This document shows, piece by piece, positions 23,948 through 30,454 of a DNA stretch of 37,769 bases. The stretch is from positions 1 through 37,769 of the forward strand of contig DVID01000040.1 of assembly GCA_018711625.1 (NCBI GenBank). Reading direction: 5' to 3'. The translations under genes and the position numbers were made by a program. The DNA comes from Candidatus Limicola stercorigallinarum (GTDB taxonomy: Bacteria > Actinomycetota > Coriobacteriia > Coriobacteriales > Coriobacteriaceae). The notes below the pieces were generated by a model that saw only the letters and a list, made by a program, of their open reading frames with translations, made no database searches and was not told where the DNA came from. Within the stretch, counting starts at the first letter, position 1, and every line of letters begins with the position of its first letter.

Positions 23948-24071
23948 CGTATGGCACGGAGGTCTCGGCTCGCTAGCTCGGGCATGGATGGTGCCCATTC
24001 AGGATGTGCGGAGAGGGTACGTTCGTGAGGTAACCGAGGCGGCTTGCGGCCGCATCGCGCGCGGTTGCCTT

Positions 24072-24077
24072 TATAAT
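24072..24077 (+). promoter_or_regulatory. -10 element of the amaP operon
   Basis: A perfect TATAAT lies 41 bp before the GTG start at 24118. No good -35 is seen at the right distance (CGCAT-like sequence only), so another factor or an alternative sigma may be involved. Confidence 0.4.
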
Positions 24078-24117
24078 GAGGCGCAAGTGACCATGGCTGA
24101 CTACGAGAGGAGGCCGC

Positions 24118-24666
24118 GTGCGCACCGTTAAGAAAATTCTTGCAGGCATATACCTGCTTGCTGCAGTCATTGCTTTGGGAACATGCGCATTGCTCATGCT
24201 TAATGCGCGCGTGCCGCGCTTGCACGCGCTGATGAGTCAGCCCGCTTTTCGCATCATGGTGTGCGTCGCTGCGTGCCTCACGGCGCTCGGCGTGCTCATC
24301 CAGGTGCTGCGCACCTTCTTTGCCCCGCGTGAACCCTCGTGCGTGCGCTTGGGCGGTGACGCTTCGATTGAGGTGAGCGTTGCTGCTCTCGCTTCGATCG
24401 CGCGCGTTGCAGCCGAGCGTGAGGACATTATGGTTGAGAGCGTGCATGGCAGGGTGGTCGGTCGCGATCGGAACGAGGTGCATTTCACTATCGAAGCCAT
24501 TGCCTTCGTTAACGATGGCCTAGGCGAGCTGGCGGCACGTGTGCAGTGCCAGGTGAACGACGCGTGCAACGCGATGCTTGGCGTTGAAGGCGTGACCACG
24601 CTCGTGCGTTTTCTCCCCAGCACAACCACGGTAGTCTCCAAGGAGGTTTCTCGTGAGCAAGGATAA
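24118..24666 (+). CDS. amaP: AmaP-like membrane anchor for Asp23
   Basis: A 182-residue protein with two N-terminal membrane helices (about 7-28 and 45-66) joined by a short loop, then a cytoplasmic Asp23-like alpha/beta domain. This is the AmaP (alkaline shock membrane anchor) pattern. GTG start behind GAGAGGAGG. The last 14 bases overlap the next gene. With the DUF2273 and Asp23 genes it forms the common Gram-positive envelope-stress cluster, in which AmaP tethers Asp23 to the membrane (known in Staphylococcus aureus). Confidence 0.8.
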   Translation: MRTVKKILAGIYLLAAVIALGTCALLMLNARVPRLHALMSQPAFRIMVCVAACLTALGVLIQVLRTFFAPREPSCVRLGGDASIEVSVAALASIARVAAEREDIMVESVHGRVVGRDRNEVHFTIEAIAFVNDGLGELAARVQCQVNDACNAMLGVEGVTTLVRFLPSTTTVVSKEVSREQG

Positions 24667-25066
24667 CAAGGCACCGGTGCCTTCTATTGAGCAGATCGAT
24701 TTTACGAGCGAAGAGCCTACGGACGCATCTGCGGCGCCCGACAGCAAGGGCCGTTTGCGCGACGCATGGTGGGCGGCTAGCGACGCGGTGCGTGACGCCG
24801 CGCAGTCGTCGGATGATTTGCGCAACGCCGTGGGCTTTGTGCGCGGTTTGGGCGCGACAGCGTGGAAATACGCTGGCAGCCATCCCTACACGGTGTTCTA
24901 TGGGTTTGTGGGCTTGGTGCTTGCGGTGCTCATTCTCACCATTGGCCTGTGGGACACGATTGTGATTGCCGTATTTGTGTGCGTAGGTGCCATGATTGGA
25001 CAAATCCGCGACGGGGATAATGGGATTGTCAATTTCTTCAGCCGCCTGTTTAGCCGGCGTCGCTGA
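24653..25066 (+). CDS. DUF2273-type small membrane protein
   Basis: A 137-residue protein. A hydrophilic N-terminal half (about 1-75) is followed by two close membrane helices (about 82-104 and 106-122) and a short DGDNGIVNFFSRLFSRRR tail. The paired helices with an arginine-rich end match DUF2273 proteins, which sit beside amaP and asp23; here the domain has a long extra N-terminus. GTG start inside the 3' end of amaP with AAGGAGG 6 nt upstream. Likely part of the Asp23 membrane assembly. Confidence 0.75.
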   Translation: MSKDNKAPVPSIEQIDFTSEEPTDASAAPDSKGRLRDAWWAASDAVRDAAQSSDDLRNAVGFVRGLGATAWKYAGSHPYTVFYGFVGLVLAVLILTIGLWDTIVIAVFVCVGAMIGQIRDGDNGIVNFFSRLFSRRR

Positions 25067-25141
25067 TGGAGTTGCCGCGCGAGCTATCCGAATGCCCCGT
25101 TGCAGCTGCAACTGGTGGGCGTGACACGAGAGGGGACCGCC

Positions 25142-25747
25142 ATGGCGGATACTGAATCCAAAGACGTTGAGCTTGAGGTGGCAGATGATCAAGCTGCTGC
25201 GCAGGACGATGCTAATACGGTGGCGGCCTCGGCGCCTGCGGACGGCGCTTCCGATGACGCACACGAGAGTGCGGCCACAGCAGAAGCTCCTGCGGGCTCT
25301 GCAACCACAGAAGCTGAAGAGGATGACGACGAGGAGTACGATGACAGCGACGACTCGCTTACCTATTCCAACGGCGTGATTGAAAAGATTGTTGCGATGG
25401 CAACGCGTGAGGTGCCCCATGTGCTGGGCATGAAGGGCAACCTGCTCCATTTTGTGCAGGAGCAGCTGGGTGCCGAGAACCTTACCAAGGGTGTTTCTGT
25501 TGAAGTTACCGATGACAATCGCGTTATCGTGAATATCTCGGTGATTATTGAATACGGTTGCTATGCTCCGGCAATTTTTGAAGACGTGAAGGAGCGCGTG
25601 ACCAAGCGCTTGGCCGAGATGACGGGACTTGAGGTGGCAGGCATCAACCTTCGCATCGAGGACGTCGTCACGCTCGAGGCTTACAACGAGAGCAAGAAGA
25701 AGTTCATCGACAGCCTGAAGCATGAAGACGAGGAGGCTACCGCCTAG
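25142..25747 (+). CDS. Asp23/Gls24-family envelope stress protein with acidic N-terminus
   Basis: A 201-residue protein. Residues 1 to about 78 are low-complexity Ala/Asp/Glu (ending EEDDDEEYDDSDD); the Asp23 domain follows (LTYSNGVIEKIVAMATREV ... VSVEVTDDNRVIVNISVIIEYG ... VAGINLRIEDV). The usual Asp23 lacks such an extension, which is probably disordered and highly negative. GAGAGGGGA supports the start at 25142. It is expected at the inner membrane surface, held by AmaP. Third gene of the operon, after a 75-bp gap. Confidence 0.88.
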   Translation: MADTESKDVELEVADDQAAAQDDANTVAASAPADGASDDAHESAATAEAPAGSATTEAEEDDDEEYDDSDDSLTYSNGVIEKIVAMATREVPHVLGMKGNLLHFVQEQLGAENLTKGVSVEVTDDNRVIVNISVIIEYGCYAPAIFEDVKERVTKRLAEMTGLEVAGINLRIEDVVTLEAYNESKKKFIDSLKHEDEEATA

Positions 25748-25862
25748 TTTGTCAGGCGGGGTTTGGGCTGCTGAGCTTGTGCCCGGTGCAAGCAATTGAA
25801 CTTGCTCTGTGCGAGGCGCCGCTCTAGCTCTAGCGTCGTGCCCATAACTTGGGAGCGCACCT

Positions 25863-25916
25863 CATGGGCGCACGGGCCCTCCATGGTTACACCTTGGAAA
25901 CGCCCGTGCGCCCATG
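25863..25916. repeat. 15-bp perfect inverted repeat upstream of the met leader
   Basis: CATGGGCGCACGGGC (25863-25877) is the exact reverse complement of GCCCGTGCGCCCATG (25902-25916); the loop is 24 nt. It ends one base before the candidate -35 of the met operon. It may terminate the asp23 operon, but it lacks a T-tract, so an operator or roadblock role is possible. The rest of 25748-25862 shows only a weak 5-bp dyad. Confidence 0.5.
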
Positions 25917-25917
25917 C

Positions 25918-25946
25918 TTGCACTTGTAGGGTCGTGCTGCTAGTGT
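25918..25946 (+). promoter_or_regulatory. Candidate promoter of the met leader/metNIQ operon
   Basis: TTGCAC (25918-25923) and TAGTGT (25941-25946) are 17 nt apart. The expected transcription start, about 7 nt after the -10, falls on or just before the ATG at 25954, so the leader ORF may be read from a leaderless mRNA. Confidence 0.45.
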
Positions 25947-25953
25947 TATCCGC

Positions 25954-26076
25954 ATGTTTACGACCGCTGCACATATCACGATGATGATGGCCATGGCCAT
26001 GGAGATGCCCTCGCCCGGGCACTTTGGCATGTCGCGGAACCGTCGCGTGCATGCGAAGACCGGGCGCCTCCACTAG
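25954..26076 (+). CDS. Methionine-rich leader peptide upstream of metNIQ
   Basis: This 40-codon ORF encodes a peptide with 8 methionines. Six of them fall within nine codons (MMMAMAMEM, 25981-26007), with a later one at 26029. No Shine-Dalgarno lies upstream, but the candidate promoter places the transcript start at the ATG, and leaderless translation is normal in actinobacteria. The stop codon TAG (26074-26076) runs into the first base of the anti-terminator hairpin. The Met cluster, position and hairpins are those of a classical ribosome-mediated attenuation leader. The peptide itself probably has no other function. Confidence 0.6.
   Translation: MFTTAAHITMMMAMAMEMPSPGHFGMSRNRRVHAKTGRLH
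26012..26066 (+). promoter_or_regulatory. Folded segment over the second half of the met leader ORF
   Basis: CGCCCGG (26012-26018) pairs with CCGGGCG (26060-26066). Inside, GCATG (26027-26031) pairs with CATGC (26050-26054) and CGCG with CGCG. A ribosome stalled in the Met cluster would cover the 5' arm and free CGGGC (26061-26065), which can pair with GCCCG (26097-26101) in the terminator's 3' arm. This switching is a model, not a computed fold. Confidence 0.4.
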
Positions 26077-26109
26077 GCTGGCTCCGGCGGGAGACAGCCC
26101 GCCTTCTTT
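26076..26109 (+). terminator. Overlapping anti-terminator and terminator hairpins before metN
   Basis: Hairpin A pairs GGCTG (26076-26080) with CAGCC (26095-26099) and CTCC with GGAG around a GGCG loop. Hairpin B pairs GGCGGG (26086-26091) with CCCGCC (26098-26103) and is followed by TTCTTTC. They share bases and cannot form together. B is a plausible intrinsic terminator with a short stem and imperfect T-tract. metN starts 30 bp later. Confidence 0.5.
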
Positions 26110-26139
26110 CGAACCATCTCATCGAGCGGAGTATCACTC

Positions 26140-26889
26140 GTGATTGAAATCAAACACCTCTCCAAGACGTATGGTGCGGGCGATGACGCGCCGCACGCTC
26201 TTGATGACGTCTCGATTGACATTGCAGACGGCGACATCATGGGCATTATCGGCATGAGCGGTGCCGGAAAGTCAACGCTTGTGCGCTGCATCAACTTGCT
26301 GGAGCGCCCTTCTGCGGGTCAGATTATTGTTGACGGTCAGGATGTCACGGGCCTGCAAGGTGCCGCCTTGCGCGCTTACCGCCGTCGCGTGGCCATGATT
26401 TTCCAGAACTTTGGCCTGCTTGCCCAAAAAACGGTTCTTGCCAATGTGTGCTTCCCCTTCCTGGCGGCCAACGGCAAGGTGACTCCCGAGAACCGCGACC
26501 GCGCGCTCGAGCTGCTTGAGATGGTTGACCTTAAAGAGAAGGCATCGTCGTATCCCTCTCAGCTCTCTGGTGGTCAGCAGCAGCGCGTAGCTATTGCCCG
26601 TGCGCTTGCGTGCGACCCGGAGTACATCTTGTGCGATGAGGCCACCTCGGCACTGGATCCGGCGAGCACCAACACCATCCTTAAACTGCTGCGCAATATC
26701 AACCGAGCAACGGGCGTCACGGTGATTGTGATTACGCATTCCATGGGCGTGGTTGAGAAGATCTGCCGCAATGTGGCAGTGCTCGAGCACGGGCGCGTGG
26801 TGGAGCAGGGGAGCGTGGCCGACGTGTTTGCCAACCCGCGGTCCCATGCCGCCCAGGTGCTGCTCGAAAGGGTTGATTGGGATGCTTAG
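26140..26889 (+). CDS. metN: Methionine ABC importer ATPase, without NIL domain
   Basis: A 249-residue ABC ATPase. Walker A is GMSGAGKST (38-46), Q-loop FQNFGLL, signature LSGGQ (142-146), Walker B ILCDEATS (163-170), H-loop His200. The IRCxNLLERP-like stretch (VRCINLLERPSAG) and LLAQKTVLANVCFPF are typical of MetN. Usual MetN proteins are about 340 residues with a C-terminal NIL domain that binds methionine and inhibits the pump; here the protein stops right after the ATPase fold, so that control is absent. GTG start with CGGAG 9 nt upstream. The stop overlaps metI by 8 nt. Energises uptake of methionine (D or L) at the membrane. Confidence 0.87.
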   Translation: MIEIKHLSKTYGAGDDAPHALDDVSIDIADGDIMGIIGMSGAGKSTLVRCINLLERPSAGQIIVDGQDVTGLQGAALRAYRRRVAMIFQNFGLLAQKTVLANVCFPFLAANGKVTPENRDRALELLEMVDLKEKASSYPSQLSGGQQQRVAIARALACDPEYILCDEATSALDPASTNTILKLLRNINRATGVTVIVITHSMGVVEKICRNVAVLEHGRVVEQGSVADVFANPRSHAAQVLLERVDWDA

Positions 26890-27565
26890 TTTGTCTGAGT
26901 TTGTTGCCGAGTATGGTGGGCTGCTGTTTGAGGGCACGCTGAACTCGCTTGTCATGCTGGTTGTGCCCACGCTTATCGCCTACGTTATCGGCATCGCACT
27001 TGGCGTGGTGTTGTATCTTACCGCTCCGGGCTCGTTGCGCCCCCTGCCTGCCTTGAACGGCGTGCTCGGCTGGGTGGTCAACATTTTGCGCTCGTTCCCG
27101 TTTATTGTGCTCATGGTTGCCATCATTCCGCTGACGCGTGCCATTATGGGAACCATTTCGGGCATTGCGGGTGTAATTCCGCCGCTTGTGCTTTCCATTG
27201 CGCCCTTTGTGGCGCGCACGGTGGAGCAGTCGCTCTCCGAGATTCCTCGTTCTTCGGTCGAGGCCGTTGAGGCGTGCGGAGCGAGCATTCCGCGGATTGT
27301 GTTCTCGGCTCTCTTGCCCGAGACCCTGCCGTCGCTCATCCGTGGCGCCGCGCTTACGCTCATCGCTACCTTGGGCTACATTGCCATGGCGGGAGCGTTT
27401 GGTGCTGGTGGCCTGGGCGACATTGCCATTCGTTATGGATACTATCGCTACCAGACCGAGGTCATGATTGCGGCCGTGGTGATTATCGTCGTGATCGTGC
27501 AGGTGATTCAGAGCACCTGCGACATCTTGGCGCGCAAGGTTGATCATCGCTCGAGCAATCGGTAA
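26882..27565 (+). CDS. metI: Methionine ABC importer permease
   Basis: A 227-residue permease with about five membrane helices. The EAA coupling loop is EACGASIPRIVFSALLPETLPSLIRG, which docks on MetN. AGAFGAGGLGDIAIRYGYYRYQTEVM near the C-terminus is a strong MetI landmark. It starts within the end of metN, so translation is coupled. The pair MetN2-MetI2 forms the membrane importer fed by MetQ. Confidence 0.92.
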   Translation: MLSLSEFVAEYGGLLFEGTLNSLVMLVVPTLIAYVIGIALGVVLYLTAPGSLRPLPALNGVLGWVVNILRSFPFIVLMVAIIPLTRAIMGTISGIAGVIPPLVLSIAPFVARTVEQSLSEIPRSSVEAVEACGASIPRIVFSALLPETLPSLIRGAALTLIATLGYIAMAGAFGAGGLGDIAIRYGYYRYQTEVMIAAVVIIVVIVQVIQSTCDILARKVDHRSSNR

Positions 27566-27658
27566 CTTTTTGTCCGCCCAGGTGATGCCAAGCTCCTTAG
27601 TTGCTACGGCATGCCGAGGTGTTTCACTGCACATTTGTTTAGCTTTGTATATTCATCT

Positions 27659-27674
27659 GCCTCATGCTTGAGGC
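27659..27674 (+). promoter_or_regulatory. 6-bp hairpin between metI and metQ
   Basis: GCCTCA and TGAGGC flank the TGCT loop, 20 nt before the metQ start. The 128-bp gap also holds the palindrome GGCATGCC. Such stems between permease and binding-protein genes often stabilise the downstream message for excess binding protein; a TATATT near 27648 could instead be a second promoter. Confidence 0.35.
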
Positions 27675-27694
27675 GTTAGAAAGGATTATTTCGT

Positions 27695-28567
27695 ATGAAC
27701 AGCTCAATCAACCTCTCTCGTCGTTCGTTCCTTGCTGGTGTTGCCGGCGTTGCTGGCCTGGCTGTTGCGGGTGGTCTTACTGCTTGTGGCGGTAACGACG
27801 CTGCCCAGGGTTCTGCGGCAAGCGATGGCGCAACGGCCACCCTGCTTGTTGGCGCAAGCCCCAGCCCTCACGCCGAGATTCTGAACGACTTCGCTGCCCC
27901 ACGTCTTGCCGAGGAGGGCATCACCCTTGAGGTCAAGGAGTACACGGACTACATCATGCCCAACAAGGACACCGAGACGGGCGATGTCGATTGCAACTAC
28001 TTCCAGCACATCAACTACCTCAATAACTACAACGAGGAGAACGGCACCGACCTGGTGAACGTGGGCGCTATTCACTTTGAGCCCATGGCTGTGTTTGCGG
28101 GCAAGTCTTCTGACCTGGCCAACATTGCCGATGGCGCCACCATCGCTGTCCCCAACGATCCCACGAACGAGGGTCGCGCCCTCAAGCTGCTCGAGGAGCA
28201 GGGGCTCATCACGCTTGACGAGGATGCCGGCTTGGAGGCAACGCCTAACGACATCATCGATAACCCGCACAACCTTACCTTCTCCGAGCAGGAGGCGGCC
28301 GCGTTGCCGCGCACCATCCAGGACGTGGACTTTGCGGTGATCAATGGCAACTACGCTATCGATGCCGACCTTTCGCTGGACGATGCCGTGGCGCAGGAGA
28401 GCGCTGACTCCGAGATCATCAAGGATGAGTACGCAAACGTCATCTGCACCACGCCGGAGCTGGAGGACGACGAGCGCATCCAGGCGCTCGTTAAGGTGCT
28501 CACCACCGACGAGTTCAAGACGTATCTCGACGAGACGTTCGGCGGCGCTGTTCAGGCGGCGTTCTAA
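27695..28567 (+). CDS. metQ: Methionine-binding lipoprotein
   Basis: A 290-residue NlpA/MetQ-family binding protein. The signal peptide carries SRRSFLAG, a twin-arginine motif, then a lipobox LTAC with Cys31 as the lipidated residue, so it may leave by Tat before Lgt modifies it. Family landmarks are VGASPSPHAEIL, YTDYIMPNKDTETGDVDCNYFQHINYL, PNDPTNEGRALKLLEEQGLI and DFAVINGNYA. It delivers methionine to MetNI from the cell surface. The start has AAAGGA 9 nt upstream. Confidence 0.93.
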   Translation: MNSSINLSRRSFLAGVAGVAGLAVAGGLTACGGNDAAQGSAASDGATATLLVGASPSPHAEILNDFAAPRLAEEGITLEVKEYTDYIMPNKDTETGDVDCNYFQHINYLNNYNEENGTDLVNVGAIHFEPMAVFAGKSSDLANIADGATIAVPNDPTNEGRALKLLEEQGLITLDEDAGLEATPNDIIDNPHNLTFSEQEAAALPRTIQDVDFAVINGNYAIDADLSLDDAVAQESADSEIIKDEYANVICTTPELEDDERIQALVKVLTTDEFKTYLDETFGGAVQAAF

Positions 28568-28625
28568 TAAGATGCAGGCTGCGTACCTTGCTTTTGGTTC
28601 GCAGGGATTGCAGACGTAGCTGATA

Positions 28626-28650
28626 GGGCCCGGTGTTCCGGGCCCTTTTC
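28626..28650 (+). terminator. Rho-independent terminator of the met operon
   Basis: A perfect 8-bp stem GGGCCCGG/CCGGGCCC with a TGTT loop is followed by TTTTC, about 60 bp after metQ. Beyond it, 28651-28763 holds no gene; CTGCTGGCGGCAG followed by T6 at about 28745 may be a second, weak terminator. Confidence 0.88.
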
Positions 28651-28763
28651 TCTATCGGGGCATCGGGGGTAGTGGGGCGGCTTTGCGCTGACATGGCACT
28701 TTGGGCTACGTCTAGGCTGTTCTAAAAGCCGGTTCACGTTTTTTCTGCTGGCGGCAGTTTTTT

Positions 28764-28965
28764 AGGCAGTTAGTTCAGATATGAACGGTGGCTTGTGACA
28801 TCGGCGCTACGCGAGCGCGCCTACATGCGGCGCCGCTGTCCAAAAGTGTCGGAATCGGGTTTGGATGCGCGCTGCAGGTATACGCGTTTAACGCATAAAG
28901 CTAGGTCGGCCGGGCGGGAGCGACGCGCTCGACCGAGGCATCGTTCATATCTGAACTAACTGTCT
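28764..28965. repeat. REPIN-like inverted-repeat element 3 (24-bp arms)
   Basis: Arms 28764-28787 and 28942-28965 are reverse complements at 23 of 24 positions. Each holds its own palindrome GTTCA-GATA-TGAAC. The spacer of about 154 bp contains further hairpins (such as GAGCG/CGCTC around an ACG loop) and no ORF. It ends 10 bp from the stop of the M20 gene, between convergent genes. It resembles elements 1 and 2 in design but not in sequence. Confidence 0.6.
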
Positions 28966-28975
28966 ATATTTCGCG

Positions 28976-30253
28976 TTACTCCGCTAAAAAGTCTACGGCA
29001 TATTGGGCGGCGAGCATCGTGCCGTGCTTGAGCGCGCTTTCGTCCACCGTGTAGAAGCACGAATGCTGTGCCCAGGTGGCGCCAACGGCGGGGTTGCGCG
29101 TGCCCAAAAACGCAAGCACGCCGGGCACACGCTCCAGATAGAGCGAGAAATCCTCGCCCGAGAGGGTTCCCTGATAGTGCCCGGCCGCCTCGGGTCCCAA
29201 GATGCGCTCGACGGCATGCGTGCAACGCGCGGATGCTGCCTCGTCGTTTATCACGGCGGGATGCGCCACTGTGTACTCGGTAAGTTTCGCCTCAGCGCCG
29301 AGCGCCATGGCGGTGTGCGTGCAGATGCGCTCAAGAAGCTGAGGCATGGCCTCGTGCGCCCGTGTGTGGTAGGTGCGCACCGTGCCGGCAAGATAGGCGG
29401 AGCCGGCGATGACGTTGCGTGCCGTGCCGCCATGAAGCTCGCCGATGGTGACCACGGCGGGCTCGAAGGGATTAAGGTCGCGGCTCACAATAGTTTGGAT
29501 GCCATTTGCAATCTCAGCAGCGGCGACAACAGCATCTGCCCCACGCTGCGGCATGGCCCCGTGGCATGAGGTGCCCGTCACATCGATGCGGAACCAGTCG
29601 ACATTTGCCATGCGCGGACCAGGCTCGCAGGAGATGGTGCCTGCATCGACCTCGCTCCAGATATGGAGCGCGAAGGCCCCGTCCACGCCATCAAGCACGC
29701 CCGATTCAATCATCATCCGCGCACCCTGGCCGTTCTCCTCAGAGGGTTGAAAAACCACGCGTACTTCGCCGTGAAGCTCATGGGCAAGCTCTCTGAGCAC
29801 GCGGCACGCGCCGAGCATCATGGCGATGTGGCAGTCGTGTCCACAGGCATGCATGACGCCGTCGTTCACGCTGGCATACGGCGCGCCCGTCTGCTCGGTC
29901 ACGGGCAGGGCGTCGATGTCGGCGCGCAGAAGGATGCGCCGCCGCGGGGTGCCATCGGGGTGGTACGCGTCGGGCGCCGTGCCGCGGATGGTGGCCACCA
30001 CGCCCGTCTTGAGCGGTCGCTCGTAGGGGATATCCATCGCGTCGAGCTCACGCGCGATCGCCGCGGTGGTCTCGACCTCCTGCAAGCTCAGCTCGGGATG
30101 CTGGTGGAAGTACCGCCGCTGCTCGATGATGTAGGGTTCGAGCTCTACGGCCAGCTCTTGGATACGCTGCGTCTGAATGGAAGACTGCGGGCGGTCGGCT
30201 GGGGCGGATGTGGCGGTGTCGGGTTGCTCGACGGGCGCGCGATGCTCTGACAT
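28976..30253 (-). CDS. M20-family amidohydrolase (N-acyl-amino-acid / hippurate hydrolase type)
   Basis: A 425-residue cytoplasmic metallo-amidohydrolase. Metal ligands are in HACGHDCH (Cys137, His139, His142), in FQPSEENGQGA (Glu172/173) and in FALHIW (His197). HPELSLQE near the N-terminus and SGEDFS near the C-terminus are M20D hallmarks. The dimerisation domain lies at about 215-330. The first 35 residues are Pro/Ala/Ser-rich and may be disordered. It would hydrolyse N-acyl or N-aminoacyl bonds, or conjugates such as indole-amino-acid or hippurate; the substrate is unknown. AGAGGTG 8 nt upstream supports the start. The SLH gene diverges from it. Confidence 0.88.
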   Translation of the reverse strand: MSEHRAPVEQPDTATSAPADRPQSSIQTQRIQELAVELEPYIIEQRRYFHQHPELSLQEVETTAAIARELDAMDIPYERPLKTGVVATIRGTAPDAYHPDGTPRRRILLRADIDALPVTEQTGAPYASVNDGVMHACGHDCHIAMMLGACRVLRELAHELHGEVRVVFQPSEENGQGARMMIESGVLDGVDGAFALHIWSEVDAGTISCEPGPRMANVDWFRIDVTGTSCHGAMPQRGADAVVAAAEIANGIQTIVSRDLNPFEPAVVTIGELHGGTARNVIAGSAYLAGTVRTYHTRAHEAMPQLLERICTHTAMALGAEAKLTEYTVAHPAVINDEAASARCTHAVERILGPEAAGHYQGTLSGEDFSLYLERVPGVLAFLGTRNPAVGATWAQHSCFYTVDESALKHGTMLAAQYAVDFLAE

Positions 30254-30301
30254 GGGTGCTCACCTCTCGCGGGGGTTGGTTGGCTCCAGTATAGGCCCAT
30301 G

Positions 30302-30349
30302 GGCGGTTGATGCGCCCTGGGGTCGACCGCCGCTCGCGGCTCAACCGCC
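30302..30349. promoter_or_regulatory. 9-bp inverted repeat in the M20/SLH divergent region
   Basis: GGCGGTTGA (30302-30310) pairs with TCAACCGCC (30341-30349) across 30 nt that include an inner GCCGC/GCGGC dyad. Possible operator or cruciform between divergent genes. Confidence 0.35.
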
Positions 30350-30370
30350 ACACGGGTGCGGTTTCTTTAC

Positions 30371-30400
30371 TTGACCGGAGCGAGGACGGCGGGTTAGGGT
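30371..30400 (+). promoter_or_regulatory. Candidate promoter of the SLH protein gene
   Basis: TTGACC (30371-30376), an 18-nt spacer, then TAGGGT (30395-30400). Good -35, weak -10. The start codon follows at 30455. Confidence 0.4.
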
Positions 30401-30454
30401 GGGCACAAGGCTGTATCTATGCCTGAAGGCTTGAAGTATCAAGGGGGTATCCGG

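Noticed and set aside
25748-26139. SAM riboswitch upstream of metN
   Set aside because: None of the SAM-I, SAM-II or SAM-IV core sequences could be matched; the hairpins are explained better by the Met-rich ORF. A formal Infernal search would settle it.
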